Positions 34,947-43,430 of a DNA stretch of 64,000 bases are shown piece by piece. This DNA is from UBA2334 sp049653005 (GTDB lineage: Bacteria > Pseudomonadota > Gammaproteobacteria > Burkholderiales > Burkholderiaceae_C), in the NCBI GenBank assembly GCA_049653005.1, contig JBASFL010000054.1:1-64000 (forward strand), written 5' to 3'. Within the stretch, counting starts at the first letter, position 1. The number at the start of each line of letters is the position of its first letter. The notes beneath the pieces are model-generated. The model made no database searches. It saw nothing but the letters and a program-made list of their open reading frames with translations, and was not told the origin of the DNA. The position numbers and the translations under genes were made by a program.

Positions 34947-36314
34947 ATGAATCAAAACGCTTCCATGCGCCCGGCCCAGGCGCTGCGCCGCTGGTGGGGC
35001 ATGTTCAATTTGAACGACCCCCGTTGGGGCAGGGGGGATGACAACGCGGGTGGCGATGCCAAGCCACAAGCCGACAACACCACGCCCCCCCCCCCCAGCC
35101 AACCCGATGCCGGTCGCAACCCCAGGCCCGGTGCCACACAAGGCCCACCGGATTTGGACGAACTGTGGCGCGACTTCAACCGCAAGCTCGGTGGCTTGTT
35201 GGGTGGCAAAAACGGCGGTGGACGTCGGGGAGGCGGTGACGCTCCCAATGGCGGGTTCAATCCCGATCCCAAAACCGCCGGCATCGGCGTGGGGCTGGTG
35301 GCCGGGGTTGCGCTGCTGTTCTGGCTCAGCACGGGGTTTTTCATCGTGCAAGAGGGCCAGCAAGGTGTCATCACGCAATTTGGCCGCTACCACTCCACGG
35401 TGGGGGCGGGTTTCAACTGGCGTTTGCCTTACCCCGTTCAGCGCCACGAACTGGTGTTTGCCACCCAAATCCGCTCCGTGGATGTGGGTCGTGACAGCAT
35501 CGTGCGCGCCACTGGGCTGCGCGAATCGGCCATGCTGACCGAAGATGAAAACATCGTTGAAATCAAGTTTGCGGTGCAATACCGGCTCAGCGATGCCCGT
35601 GCTTTCCTATTTGAGAGCCGCGATCCCGATGCCTCGGTCATCAAAGCCGCCGAAACCGCCGTTCGCGAGGTGGTGGGCAAGATGAAGATGGATTCAGCCC
35701 TTGCAGAAGAGCGTGACCAGATCGCCCCCCGCGTCCGCCAATTGATGCAAAACATCCTGGACCGCTACAAAGTGGGCATCGAAGTGGTGGGGGTGAACCT
35801 GCAGCAGGGCGGCGTGCGCCCACCCGAGCAAGTGCAGGCGGCGTTCGACGACGTGTTGAAAGCCGGTCAGGAGCGCGAGCGTGTGAAAAACGAAGCCCAG
35901 GCTTACGCCAATGACGTGATTCCACGGGCCGAGGGTGCTGCATCGCGTTTGCGGGAAGAGGCGATTGGCTACAAAGAACGCATCGTGGCCCAGGCCAAAG
36001 GCGATGCCGAGCGCTTCAAATCGGTGCTGACGGAGTACCAAAAAGCCCCCCAGGTCACCCGAGAGCGCATGTATGTGGACACCATGCAACAAATTTACGG
36101 CAACGTGACCAAGGTCATGGTGGACAGCAAACAGGGCAACAACCTGTTGTATTTGCCGCTGGACAAAATCATGCAAATGTCTGCCGCCACGGGCACTGCA
36201 GCGCCCACGCTGACGTCCCCCAACACGTCACCGGCCGCCGCTGCACCTGCCAGCACCGCCTCCAACGGCCGCACACGCGATGCCGAACGTTCGCGCAGCC
36301 GCGACGTTCGCTGA
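34947..36314 (+). CDS. hflK: HflK, FtsH-modulating SPFH membrane protein
   Basis: A 455-aa protein: a disordered Gly/Pro/Asp-rich N-terminus opening near FNLNDPRWGRGDD, one membrane helix (GIGVGLVAGVALLFWLSTGF, about 111-131), the SPFH/band 7 domain (VQEGQQGVITQFGRYH, then EDENIVEIKFAVQYRL) and a coiled-coil tail. With HflC it encloses and restrains the FtsH protease. ATGs at 34932, 34935, 34947 and 34965 are all in frame and none has a clear ribosome site, so the start is uncertain. A run of 12 cytosines (35085-35096) encodes four prolines and is a slippage risk. Confidence 0.93.
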   Translation: MNQNASMRPAQALRRWWGMFNLNDPRWGRGDDNAGGDAKPQADNTTPPPPSQPDAGRNPRPGATQGPPDLDELWRDFNRKLGGLLGGKNGGGRRGGGDAPNGGFNPDPKTAGIGVGLVAGVALLFWLSTGFFIVQEGQQGVITQFGRYHSTVGAGFNWRLPYPVQRHELVFATQIRSVDVGRDSIVRATGLRESAMLTEDENIVEIKFAVQYRLSDARAFLFESRDPDASVIKAAETAVREVVGKMKMDSALAEERDQIAPRVRQLMQNILDRYKVGIEVVGVNLQQGGVRPPEQVQAAFDDVLKAGQERERVKNEAQAYANDVIPRAEGAASRLREEAIGYKERIVAQAKGDAERFKSVLTEYQKAPQVTRERMYVDTMQQIYGNVTKVMVDSKQGNNLLYLPLDKIMQMSAATGTAAPTLTSPNTSPAAAAPASTASNGRTRDAERSRSRDVR

Positions 36315-36347
36315 AGCTCCCGCACCTGACTTGAAAGACCAAAAAAC

Positions 36348-37247
36348 ATGAACCGCTTGGGTTTTATGGGCGCATCGCTGGTGTTGGCGTTGGCCGTGTT
36401 GAGTTCCAGCCTGTTTGTGGTGGACCAGCGCCAATTCGGCGTGGTGTACCAACTGGGGCAGATCAAAAACGTCATCACCGAGCCGGGGCTGAATTTCAAA
36501 CTGCCCCCGCCATTTCAAAACGTGTCGTACATCGACAAACGGTTGCTGACCCTCGACAGCACCGACTCCGAGCCCATGCTGACCGCTGAAAAGCAGCGCG
36601 TGGTCATCGACTGGTACGTGCGCTGGCGTGTGTCCGAGCCTTCGGCCTACATCCGCAACGTGGGTTTGGACGAGCGGGCCGGGGCCTTGCAACTCACCCG
36701 TGTGGTGCGCAACGCCTTCCAGCAAGAAGTCAACAAGCTGACGGTGAACCAGTTGTTGTCGCAAAAGCGTGACGACCTGATGAACGACGTGCGCAACCAG
36801 GTGCTGGGCGCGGTGAAGAGCGCCGAAAAGCCCTGGGGCATGGACGTGGTGGACGTGCGCATCAACCGCATCGACTACGCCGAAACCATCACCGAATCGG
36901 TGTACCGCCGCATGGAGGCCGAACGTGCCCAAGTGGCCAACCAGTTGCGCTCCACCGGTGCGGCAGATGGCGAAGAAATCCGCGCTGCGGCCGACCGCCA
37001 ACGCGAAGTGACCCTGGCCAATGCCTACCGTGAAGCCCAGAAGGTCAAGGGCAGTGGCGACGCGGAAGCGGCGCGCGTGTACGCCGAAGCGTTTGGCAAA
37101 GACCCGGCTTTTGCGCAGTTCTACCGCAGCCTGGAAGCCTACAAAGCCAGCTTTGCCAGCAAGTCAGACGTGATGGTGGTCGATCCCTCGTCCGACTTCT
37201 TCAAAGCCATGCGCAGCAGCGCGGTGGCAGGCGGCAACGGCAAGTGA
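36348..37247 (+). CDS. hflC: HflC, FtsH-modulating SPFH membrane protein
   Basis: A 299-aa partner of HflK. An N-terminal membrane helix (LGFMGASLVLALAVLSSSLFV) is followed by the SPFH domain (VDQRQFGVVYQLGQIKNVI, WYVRWRVSEPSAYIRNVG) and a coiled coil (ERAQVANQLRSTGAADGEEI). It faces the periplasm and forms the HflKC cage around FtsH. It follows hflK by 33 bases. The usual DUF2065 protein comes next. Confidence 0.96.
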   Translation: MNRLGFMGASLVLALAVLSSSLFVVDQRQFGVVYQLGQIKNVITEPGLNFKLPPPFQNVSYIDKRLLTLDSTDSEPMLTAEKQRVVIDWYVRWRVSEPSAYIRNVGLDERAGALQLTRVVRNAFQQEVNKLTVNQLLSQKRDDLMNDVRNQVLGAVKSAEKPWGMDVVDVRINRIDYAETITESVYRRMEAERAQVANQLRSTGAADGEEIRAAADRQREVTLANAYREAQKVKGSGDAEAARVYAEAFGKDPAFAQFYRSLEAYKASFASKSDVMVVDPSSDFFKAMRSSAVAGGNGK

Positions 37248-37289
37248 CGCTGGCCACCAGCGCCGCTCTGTGCCACTGAAGCCTGCACC

Positions 37290-37478
37290 GTGACGGCCGA
37301 CAGCCTTTGGGTGGCGTTGGCCTTGGTGCTGGTCATTGAAGGCCTGTTTCCGTTGGTGTCGCCCGCCGCGTGGCGGCGCACCTTCACCCAACTGCTGGGC
37401 CTGAACGATGGCCAGGTCCGTTTCTTCGGGCTTTTCGCGGTTTTGTTGGGTTTGGCCGCCTTGCTTCTGCTGGCCTGA
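37290..37478 (+). CDS. DUF2065 small membrane protein (62 aa)
   Basis: A short protein with two hydrophobic helices (LWVALALVLVIEGLFPLVSP and FGLFAVLLGLAALLLLA) joined by a basic loop, matching the DUF2065/YjeT family that follows hflC in many proteobacteria. The start is a GTG at 37290; no ATG exists in this frame. Function is unknown; conserved position suggests a link to HflKC/FtsH or to the downstream hisZ-purA genes. Confidence 0.85.
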   Translation: MTADSLWVALALVLVIEGLFPLVSPAAWRRTFTQLLGLNDGQVRFFGLFAVLLGLAALLLLA

Positions 37479-37546
37479 ACAGGCTCTGCCAAGACCGGTG
37501 TGTCCGTACCGGTAAAATCCATTTTTTAACAGCCCACCCCATTCCC

Positions 37547-38716
37547 ATGTCTGCCTGGGTTCTCCCGGATCAAATTGCCGACGTTCTGCCCTCCGAGGCA
37601 CGGCACATCGAAGAACTCCGCCGCGATTTGCTCGACACAGCCCGCCGTTATGGCTATGAGCTGGTCATGCCGCCTTTGCTGGAACACCTGGAGTCCTTGC
37701 TCACAGGCACCGGTGAAGCGTTGGACTTGCAAACCTTCAAACTGGTGGACCAACTGTCAGGCCGCACCCTTGGGCTGCGTGCCGACAGCACCCCCCAGGT
37801 GGCCCGGATCGACGCACACCTGCTCAACCGCCAAGGCGTGACCCGCTTGTGCTACTGCGGCCCGGTGTTGCACACCCGTGCCGCCCGTGCCCACGCCACC
37901 CGCGAACCCTTGCAATTCGGGGCTGAAATCTACGGCCACGCCGGGCTGGAAGCCGACCTGGAAATCATCGAGCTGGCGCGCACCAACCTGCAAGGCGCAG
38001 GCGTGAACCGCATCACGCTGGACGTGTCTGACGTGCGGGTGGTCGATGCACTGCTGCAAGGCCTGCCACTGGATGCAGCAGCGTTGGCCCGCATCCACGC
38101 AGCATTGGCGGCAAAAGACGGCGCCGAGCTGGCGCAACTGGCCAAAGGCCTGCCCGCCGATGTGGCCCAAGGCTTGAAATTGCTGCCCCAGCTTTACGGC
38201 GATGTGCAGGTGTTGGCTGAGGCTGAAAAGTGCCTCCCACGCTCACCCCTGCTGGACTCTTCGCTGCAAAATTTGCGCTGGTTGTCACAGCGCCTTGAAG
38301 GCCTGACCACCACGTTTGACCTGGCCGATTTGCGCGGTTATGCCTACTACACCGGCGTGCGCTTTTCGCTGCTGGGCGGCGATGACGTGAGCCAGTCGGT
38401 GCAAGAACTGGTGCGCGGCGGCCGCTACGACGAGGTGGGTGCGGTGTTTGGCCGCAAACGCCCAGCCGTGGGCTTCAGCCTGGACTTGAAAGCCCTGGTG
38501 CAAGCCGTGGAACCCCGCCCGTTGCGCCCCGCCATCCTGGCACCCTGGGGCGAACAGCCGGGGTTGCGCCATGCCATCGCGTACTTGCGTGCGCGGGGCG
38601 AAACCGTGGTTTGTGTGCTGCCCGGGCACGAGCACGAAGTGAATGAATTCCACTGCGACCGCCACCTGACGGAGCAAGACGGCCAGTGGACGGTTGAATC
38701 GATTTCCAACACCTGA
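37547..38716 (+). CDS. hisZ: ATP phosphoribosyltransferase regulatory subunit HisZ
   Basis: A 389-aa protein resembling a class II histidyl-tRNA synthetase without the tRNA-binding tail: DVLPSEARHIEELRRDLLD, YELVMPPLLEHLESLL, LGLRADSTPQVARIDAHLL and LRGYAYYTGVRFSL. HisZ pairs with the short form of HisG in the first step of histidine synthesis. hisG is not in this window, so the complex partner is encoded elsewhere. The ATG at 37547 gives the family length. purA follows closely, the usual order in this lineage. Confidence 0.94.
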   Translation: MSAWVLPDQIADVLPSEARHIEELRRDLLDTARRYGYELVMPPLLEHLESLLTGTGEALDLQTFKLVDQLSGRTLGLRADSTPQVARIDAHLLNRQGVTRLCYCGPVLHTRAARAHATREPLQFGAEIYGHAGLEADLEIIELARTNLQGAGVNRITLDVSDVRVVDALLQGLPLDAAALARIHAALAAKDGAELAQLAKGLPADVAQGLKLLPQLYGDVQVLAEAEKCLPRSPLLDSSLQNLRWLSQRLEGLTTTFDLADLRGYAYYTGVRFSLLGGDDVSQSVQELVRGGRYDEVGAVFGRKRPAVGFSLDLKALVQAVEPRPLRPAILAPWGEQPGLRHAIAYLRARGETVVCVLPGHEHEVNEFHCDRHLTEQDGQWTVESISNT

Positions 38717-38721
38717 ACAAC

Positions 38722-40110
38722 ATGATGAACAAAACTTCAGCGCCGGTGGCCGGACGCAACGTGGTCGTGGTCGGCACCCAGTGGGGCGACGAGGGCAAAG
38801 GCAAACTGGTGGACTGGCTCACCGAAACCGCCACCGGTGTGGTGCGTTTTCAAGGCGGCCACAACGCGGGCCACACGCTGGTCATCAACGGTGTGAAAAC
38901 CGCGCTGCACCTCATTCCCAGCGGCATCATGCGCCCGGGGGTCAAGTGCTACATCGGCAACGGTGTGGTGCTGTCCGTGTCCAAGTTGTTTGAAGAAATC
39001 GAAGGCCTTGAAAAGGCAGGGGTCGAACTGCGTTCCCGCCTGCGCGTGAGCGAAGGCTGCCCACTCATCCTGCCGTTCCACGCGGCCATCGACATCGCCC
39101 GTGAAGCGGCCAAAGAAAAAGCGGGCACCGCCAAAATCGGCACCACCGGCCGTGGCATTGGCCCCGCTTACGAAGACAAAATTGCCCGCCGCGCCCTGCG
39201 CGTGCAAGACCTGAAGTACCCCGAACGCTTTGCCACCAAACTGCGTGAACTGTTGGACCTGCACAACCACGTGCTGACCACTTACCTGGGCTCCCAAGAG
39301 ATGGCCTGGGACGCCAAGCTGGCCAGCTACATGGTTGATGGCCAGATCCAGTTTGAGCCCGTGTACGCCGAAGCCATGGCCCAGGCCGAACTGCTCAAGC
39401 CCATGATTGCCGACGTGTCGCGCGAGTTGAACGCGGCCCACCAAGCCGGTGCCAACCTGCTGTTTGAGGGCGCGCAGGGCACGCTGCTCGACATCGACCA
39501 CGGCACCTACCCCTTCGTCACCTCCAGCAACTGCGTGGCTGGCAACGCCGCCGCAGGGGCGGGTGTGGGCCCCGGTTTGTTGCACTACGTGCTGGGCATC
39601 ACCAAAGCGTATTGCACACGCGTGGGTGGCGGCCCGTTCCCCACCGAGCTGGAATGGGACAAAGAAGGCACCCCTGGCTGGCACATGAGCACCGTGGGCG
39701 CTGAAAAAGGCACCACCACCGGGCGCAGCCGCCGCTGTGGCTGGTTTGACGCCGCACTGCTCAAGCGCAGCGCCCAGGTCAACGGCCTGAGCGGCTTGTG
39801 CATCACCAAGCTCGACGTGCTGGACGGCCTGACCGAACTCAAGCTGTGCACCGGCTACCAGCTCGATGGCGAGACCATCGACATCCTGCCCATGGGCGCC
39901 GACGACATTGCCCGATGCGTGCCCCTGTACGAAACGCTGCCCGGTTGGACCGACAGCACCGTGGGCGTGACCGACTTTGCCAAGCTGCCTGCGGCCGCAC
40001 AGCAGTACTTGAAGCGCATCGAGGAAACCACGGGCGTGCCCATCCACATGGTGTCCACCAGCCCCGACCGGGATCACACCATCATGGTGCAGCACCCGTA
40101 CCACGCTTGA
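38722..40110 (+). CDS. purA: Adenylosuccinate synthetase
   Basis: A 462-aa GTP-dependent enzyme joining IMP and aspartate on the way to AMP. It shows GTQWGDEGKGK (18-28), GGHNAGHTLV, the IMP-binding GTTGRGIGPAYEDK loop and VGGGPFPTEL, then TTTGRSRRCGWFD. Two adjacent ATGs (38722, 38725) are both possible starts. It lies five bases after hisZ. A repeat copy follows the stop, and then the phosphoribosyltransferase gene, which suits a purine-related transcript. Confidence 0.97.
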   Translation: MMNKTSAPVAGRNVVVVGTQWGDEGKGKLVDWLTETATGVVRFQGGHNAGHTLVINGVKTALHLIPSGIMRPGVKCYIGNGVVLSVSKLFEEIEGLEKAGVELRSRLRVSEGCPLILPFHAAIDIAREAAKEKAGTAKIGTTGRGIGPAYEDKIARRALRVQDLKYPERFATKLRELLDLHNHVLTTYLGSQEMAWDAKLASYMVDGQIQFEPVYAEAMAQAELLKPMIADVSRELNAAHQAGANLLFEGAQGTLLDIDHGTYPFVTSSNCVAGNAAAGAGVGPGLLHYVLGITKAYCTRVGGGPFPTELEWDKEGTPGWHMSTVGAEKGTTTGRSRRCGWFDAALLKRSAQVNGLSGLCITKLDVLDGLTELKLCTGYQLDGETIDILPMGADDIARCVPLYETLPGWTDSTVGVTDFAKLPAAAQQYLKRIEETTGVPIHMVSTSPDRDHTIMVQHPYHA

Positions 40111-40112
40111 GC

Positions 40113-40172
40113 GAAAAATTTAGAACAAAAGTGCTTCTGGCGCTTGTTCTGTATACATTGTTGGCTATTTAA
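40113..40172 (+). repeat. Dispersed intergenic repeat, copy E
   Basis: It starts three bases after the purA stop: AATTT, 19 bases, CGCTTG at 40141-40146, 17 bases, GCTA. It ends just before the AGGAG ribosome site (40175-40179) of the next gene. Confidence 0.75.
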
Positions 40173-40186
40173 TCAGGAGTAAATCC

Positions 40187-40711
40187 ATGTTGACAGAAGA
40201 CGGTAAACACCTGTACGTGTCTTACGACGAATACCACAACCTGATTGAAAAACTGGCGCTGAAAGTGCACCAGTCGGGGTGGGAGTTCGACACCATTTTG
40301 TGCCTGGCCCGTGGCGGCATGCGCCCCGGCGACATCCTCAGCCGCATTTTTGACAAACCGCTGGCCATCATGTCCACCAGCTCTTACCGTGCCGATGCGG
40401 GCACGGTGCAGGGCCGTCTGGACATTGCCCGCTTCATCACCACCCCCAAGGGCGAAATTGCCGGCAAAGTGCTGCTGGTGGACGACCTGGCCGACACCGG
40501 CCACACGCTCAAGGCCGTGATTGACACGCTGAAAAACCACTACGAGCCCATCACCGAGCTGCGCAGCGCCGTCATTTGGACCAAAGGCGTGTCCACGTTC
40601 ACCCCCGACTATTCGGTCGACTTCCTGCCCACCAACCCCTGGATCCACCAGCCGTTCGAAGGCTATGACAGCCTGCGCCCCGCCGCATTGCTGGACAAGT
40701 GGAAAGTCTGA
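40187..40711 (+). CDS. Purine-type phosphoribosyltransferase (174 aa)
   Basis: A type I phosphoribosyltransferase with the PRPP-binding motif KVLLVDDLADTGHT near residue 100 and an N-terminal LCLARGGMRPGDIL element. The family includes xanthine, guanine and hypoxanthine enzymes and unassigned paralogues; WIHQPFEGYDSLRP near the C-terminus resembles the xanthine/guanine hood. AGGAG seven bases upstream fixes the start. It follows purA, so a salvage role is reasonable but not proven. Confidence 0.85.
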   Translation: MLTEDGKHLYVSYDEYHNLIEKLALKVHQSGWEFDTILCLARGGMRPGDILSRIFDKPLAIMSTSSYRADAGTVQGRLDIARFITTPKGEIAGKVLLVDDLADTGHTLKAVIDTLKNHYEPITELRSAVIWTKGVSTFTPDYSVDFLPTNPWIHQPFEGYDSLRPAALLDKWKV

Positions 40712-40741
40712 ACGTTCTTCACCCACTGTCCGAACACCGCC

Positions 40742-41938
40742 ATGTCTGACCTGTCCACCCGGCTGATCCACCACCCCTACGTGCCCCCAACGGGGTTCGA
40801 GGCCGTGCCGCCGGGTGTGTTCAAGGCTTCCACGGTGTTCTTTGGCAACGTGAGCGAACTGCGCCACCGCGAGTGGCGCTACAAAACCGGCTACACCTAC
40901 GGGCTGCACGGCACACCCACCACCTTCACGCTGGAAGAACGCATTGCCACGCTCGAAGGCGGTGCGCACTGCGTGTTGGTGCCCAGCGGGCTGGCGGCGG
41001 TGGGCCTGGTTGACATGGCCTTTTTGCGCCAGGGCGACGAACTGCTGATTCCCGACAACGCCTACGGCCCGAACAAATCGCTGGCCGAAGGTGAGCTGAA
41101 GGGGTGGGGCATCACCACCCGGTATTACGACCCCATGAACCCGGCCCATTTGGCCGAGCTCATCACCCCCGCCACACGGCTGGTGTGGCTGGAAGCGCCG
41201 GGCTCCATCACGCTGGAATTTCCCGATCTGCCCGCGCTGGTTGCCGTGGTGCGCCAGGCCAATGCGGCCAAAGGGCAGGGCGCACGCTCCATCCTGACCG
41301 CGCTGGACAACACCTGGGGCGCAGGCATTGCCTTCAACGCCTTTGACCTGGGGGTGGACATGTCCATGCAAGCCCTCACCAAGTACCCCAGCGGTGGGGC
41401 CGATGTGTTGATGGGCTCGGTGGTCACCCGCGACGAAACCCTGCACCAAACCCTGCTCATGACCCACATGCGTGTGGGCCATGGCGTGGCCGGCAACGAT
41501 GCCGAGCTTGTGCTGCGTGGCTTGCCCAGCGTGGCGCTGCGATACGCGGCCCAAGACCAAACCACGCGTGCACTGGCACGCTGGATGCAAACCCGCCCCG
41601 AAGTGGCCACGGTGCTGCACCCCGCTTTGCCAGGCTCGCCTGGGCACGAACATTGGTTGCGCGACGCCAAAGGCGCCGCGTGCCTGTTCAGCGTGGTGTT
41701 CAAACCCGCGCATGCACAGGCCCAGGTGGACGCGTTTTGTGACCGGCTGCGCCTGTTCAAACTGGGCTGGAGCTGGGCAGGGCCCATCAGCCTGTGTGCG
41801 CCCTATGATGTGCCATCCATCCGCACCCGGCCCTGGCCCCATGCGGGTGCCCTGGTGCGTTTCGCGGTCGGGCTGGAGGCCGTGGCAGATTTGCAGGCCG
41901 ACATCACCCAAGCCCTGAGTGCCTTGGCACCCGATTGA
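40742..41938 (+). CDS. metC: Cystathionine beta-lyase-type PLP enzyme
   Basis: A 398-aa Cys/Met-metabolism PLP enzyme: RYKTGYTYGLHGTPTTFTLEERIA, the CVLVPSGLAAV cofactor loop, LTALDNTWGAGIAFN with the PLP Asp, and the Schiff-base Lys in MQALTKYPSGGADVLMG (about residue 212). It resembles the proteobacterial MetC group, which cleaves cystathionine to homocysteine. Cystathionine gamma-synthase-like activity cannot be excluded from sequence. It follows the phosphoribosyltransferase by 30 bases and is probably the end of the long plus-strand run together with the small basic ORF. Confidence 0.88.
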   Translation: MSDLSTRLIHHPYVPPTGFEAVPPGVFKASTVFFGNVSELRHREWRYKTGYTYGLHGTPTTFTLEERIATLEGGAHCVLVPSGLAAVGLVDMAFLRQGDELLIPDNAYGPNKSLAEGELKGWGITTRYYDPMNPAHLAELITPATRLVWLEAPGSITLEFPDLPALVAVVRQANAAKGQGARSILTALDNTWGAGIAFNAFDLGVDMSMQALTKYPSGGADVLMGSVVTRDETLHQTLLMTHMRVGHGVAGNDAELVLRGLPSVALRYAAQDQTTRALARWMQTRPEVATVLHPALPGSPGHEHWLRDAKGAACLFSVVFKPAHAQAQVDAFCDRLRLFKLGWSWAGPISLCAPYDVPSIRTRPWPHAGALVRFAVGLEAVADLQADITQALSALAPD

Positions 41939-41968
41939 ATTTTCTTAAAACCCTCACGAAAGCAACAC

Positions 41969-42166
41969 TTGGCCACTCCCAACTACGGATACGAAAAACG
42001 ACAAAAAGAATTGGCCAAAAAGCGCAAAAAAGAAGACAAACTGAAGGCCAAAGCCGAGCGTCGCACCGATGGCCCGGGTGATGCCCCCAGCATGGCCGAT
42101 GGTGAATCCGCCGCCGACCTGCCGGGCGAAGCCCCGGGCACCGATGACGCTGCCCCAGCCGCCTGA
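41969..42166 (+). CDS. Small basic protein (65 aa), conserved-looking
   Basis: The start reads MATPNYGYEKRQKELAKKRKKEDK: a highly charged, Lys-rich helix followed by an acidic, Ala/Pro/Asp-rich tail (DDAAPAA). Similar short proteins opening with the same NYGYEKRQ pattern are, to my knowledge, common in Burkholderiales without a known role. The start would be a TTG at 41969; no ATG is available near it. A clean terminator follows (42214-42239), which supports this as a real end-of-operon gene. It may bind nucleic acid, but that is only inference from charge. Confidence 0.65.
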   Translation: MATPNYGYEKRQKELAKKRKKEDKLKAKAERRTDGPGDAPSMADGESAADLPGEAPGTDDAAPAA

Positions 42167-42213
42167 CCGATGGCGTGGCCGTGCCCAGTGTGCGAGCCAC
42201 CCCTGACGAACCT

Positions 42214-42239
42214 GCCTGGCTTTGACCAGGCTTTTTTTT
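42214..42239 (+). terminator. Intrinsic terminator after the small basic gene
   Basis: GCCTGG (42214-42219), six-base loop, CCAGGC (42226-42231), then eight T. It ends the long plus-strand gene run. Confidence 0.9.
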
Positions 42240-42260
42240 GTCTTTTTGCCGATTCACGCC

Positions 42261-43430
42261 ATGTCCAACCGCCCCAGCGATGTGTCACCCAGCGCCACCC
42301 GCCGCCTGGGGTGGGCCGTGGGGCTGTTTTTGCTGCTCGATTTCAGTGTGTTGACCATCAACCTGTGGATTGCCCAGCAGGTGGCGTTGGATGCCGTGGC
42401 CATCAACCTGGCGGGGCGCCAGCGCATGTTGTCCCAGCAAATGACCAAGGCCGCGCTGCTCAGCGCACACACCACACCCGCACCTCCTGACGCGGTGAAA
42501 GAGCTGGGGCAGGCCCTGTCAACGTTTGACCAAACCTTGGGCGCTTTCGCCACCGGCGGTGCCGCGCAAGGTGGTGATGGCCAGCAGGTGACCTTGCGCC
42601 CCGTGGCCGATGCCAAGGCACGCCAAGAGCTGCAAAGGGTGCGTGGGCTGCTCGACCCGGCTTTGGCATTGCACGCAGCCGCCCAAACCACAGGCGCCAG
42701 CCCTGCGCCATGGACACCGCTGCGCGATTACTTGGTTGCCCACAACCGCGACATGCTGGCCGCCATGAACCGCTTCACCAGCGAGTTGGAGCGTGAATCG
42801 GTGCACCGTGTGGGGGTGCTGCGTGGCATTCAAACCGCGGCGTTTTTGTTGGCCTTGGTCAACTTTGTGTTCATCGTGCTGGACTTGGTGCGCCGCCACA
42901 AACGAGTGGCCGAAGACAGCCTGCGGTGGCAGCAAGAAGCCTTGCGCGACCCCTTGACCCAACTCTTCAACCGCGCGGCATTTCACGCCCGGTTGAACGA
43001 TGCCTTGGCACGGGCCCGGCTGAACCGCAACGCACCGGTGGCCGTGCTGATGCTGGACCTGGACGGGTTCAAACCCATCAACGACGAACACGGGCACGAC
43101 GCCGGCGATGCCGCGTTGAAAACGCTGGCAGCCTGTCTGCAAAGCCTTGCGCGTGAAAAAGACACTGTGGCGCGGCTGGGTGGCGACGAATTTGCGCTGG
43201 TGTGCCCCGACATACACGGCCCCGACGCGGTGGCCGACATCGGGCAGCGGATTGTCAGCCGCCTGGGTGAATTGCAAGTGCCTGGGTTTCCGGGCGTCAG
43301 GCTGAAGGCCAGCGTGGGCGTGGCGGTGTTTCCCGGCGGGGGGTTGACCCCCGACACCTTGCTGGCCACGGCCGACCGGGCCATGTATGCCAGCAAGCGG
43401 GGCAGGGGGTCAGTGCCCCCCTGCGCTTGA
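42261..43430 (+). CDS. Membrane diguanylate cyclase with PilJ-type sensor (389 aa)
   Basis: Two membrane helices (GWAVGLFLLLDFSVLTINLWI near 16-36 and FLLALVNFVFIVLDLV near 198-213) flank a periplasmic domain that opens with LAGRQRMLSQQMTKAAL. That is the signature of the PilJ/type IV pilus methyl-accepting sensor domain also seen in nitrate sensors. The C-terminal GGDEF domain has an intact active site (ARLGGDEFAL) and the DPLTQLFNRAAF start, so it should make cyclic di-GMP. The ATG at 42261 is chosen because the upstream frame crosses the terminator. Its 3' end overlaps the convergent mnmH by 21 bases. Confidence 0.92.
   Translation: MSNRPSDVSPSATRRLGWAVGLFLLLDFSVLTINLWIAQQVALDAVAINLAGRQRMLSQQMTKAALLSAHTTPAPPDAVKELGQALSTFDQTLGAFATGGAAQGGDGQQVTLRPVADAKARQELQRVRGLLDPALALHAAAQTTGASPAPWTPLRDYLVAHNRDMLAAMNRFTSELERESVHRVGVLRGIQTAAFLLALVNFVFIVLDLVRRHKRVAEDSLRWQQEALRDPLTQLFNRAAFHARLNDALARARLNRNAPVAVLMLDLDGFKPINDEHGHDAGDAALKTLAACLQSLAREKDTVARLGGDEFALVCPDIHGPDAVADIGQRIVSRLGELQVPGFPGVRLKASVGVAVFPGGGLTPDTLLATADRAMYASKRGRGSVPPCA

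Noticed and set aside
37370..37546. Extended N-terminus for HisZ from 37370
   Set aside because: It would overlap the DUF2065 gene in another frame; the family N-terminus begins at the ATG at 37547.
40169..41911. Long minus-strand frame (580 codons) opposite metC and the phosphoribosyltransferase
   Set aside because: Shadow of real genes on the plus strand; no motif, and it crosses a repeat and two real genes.
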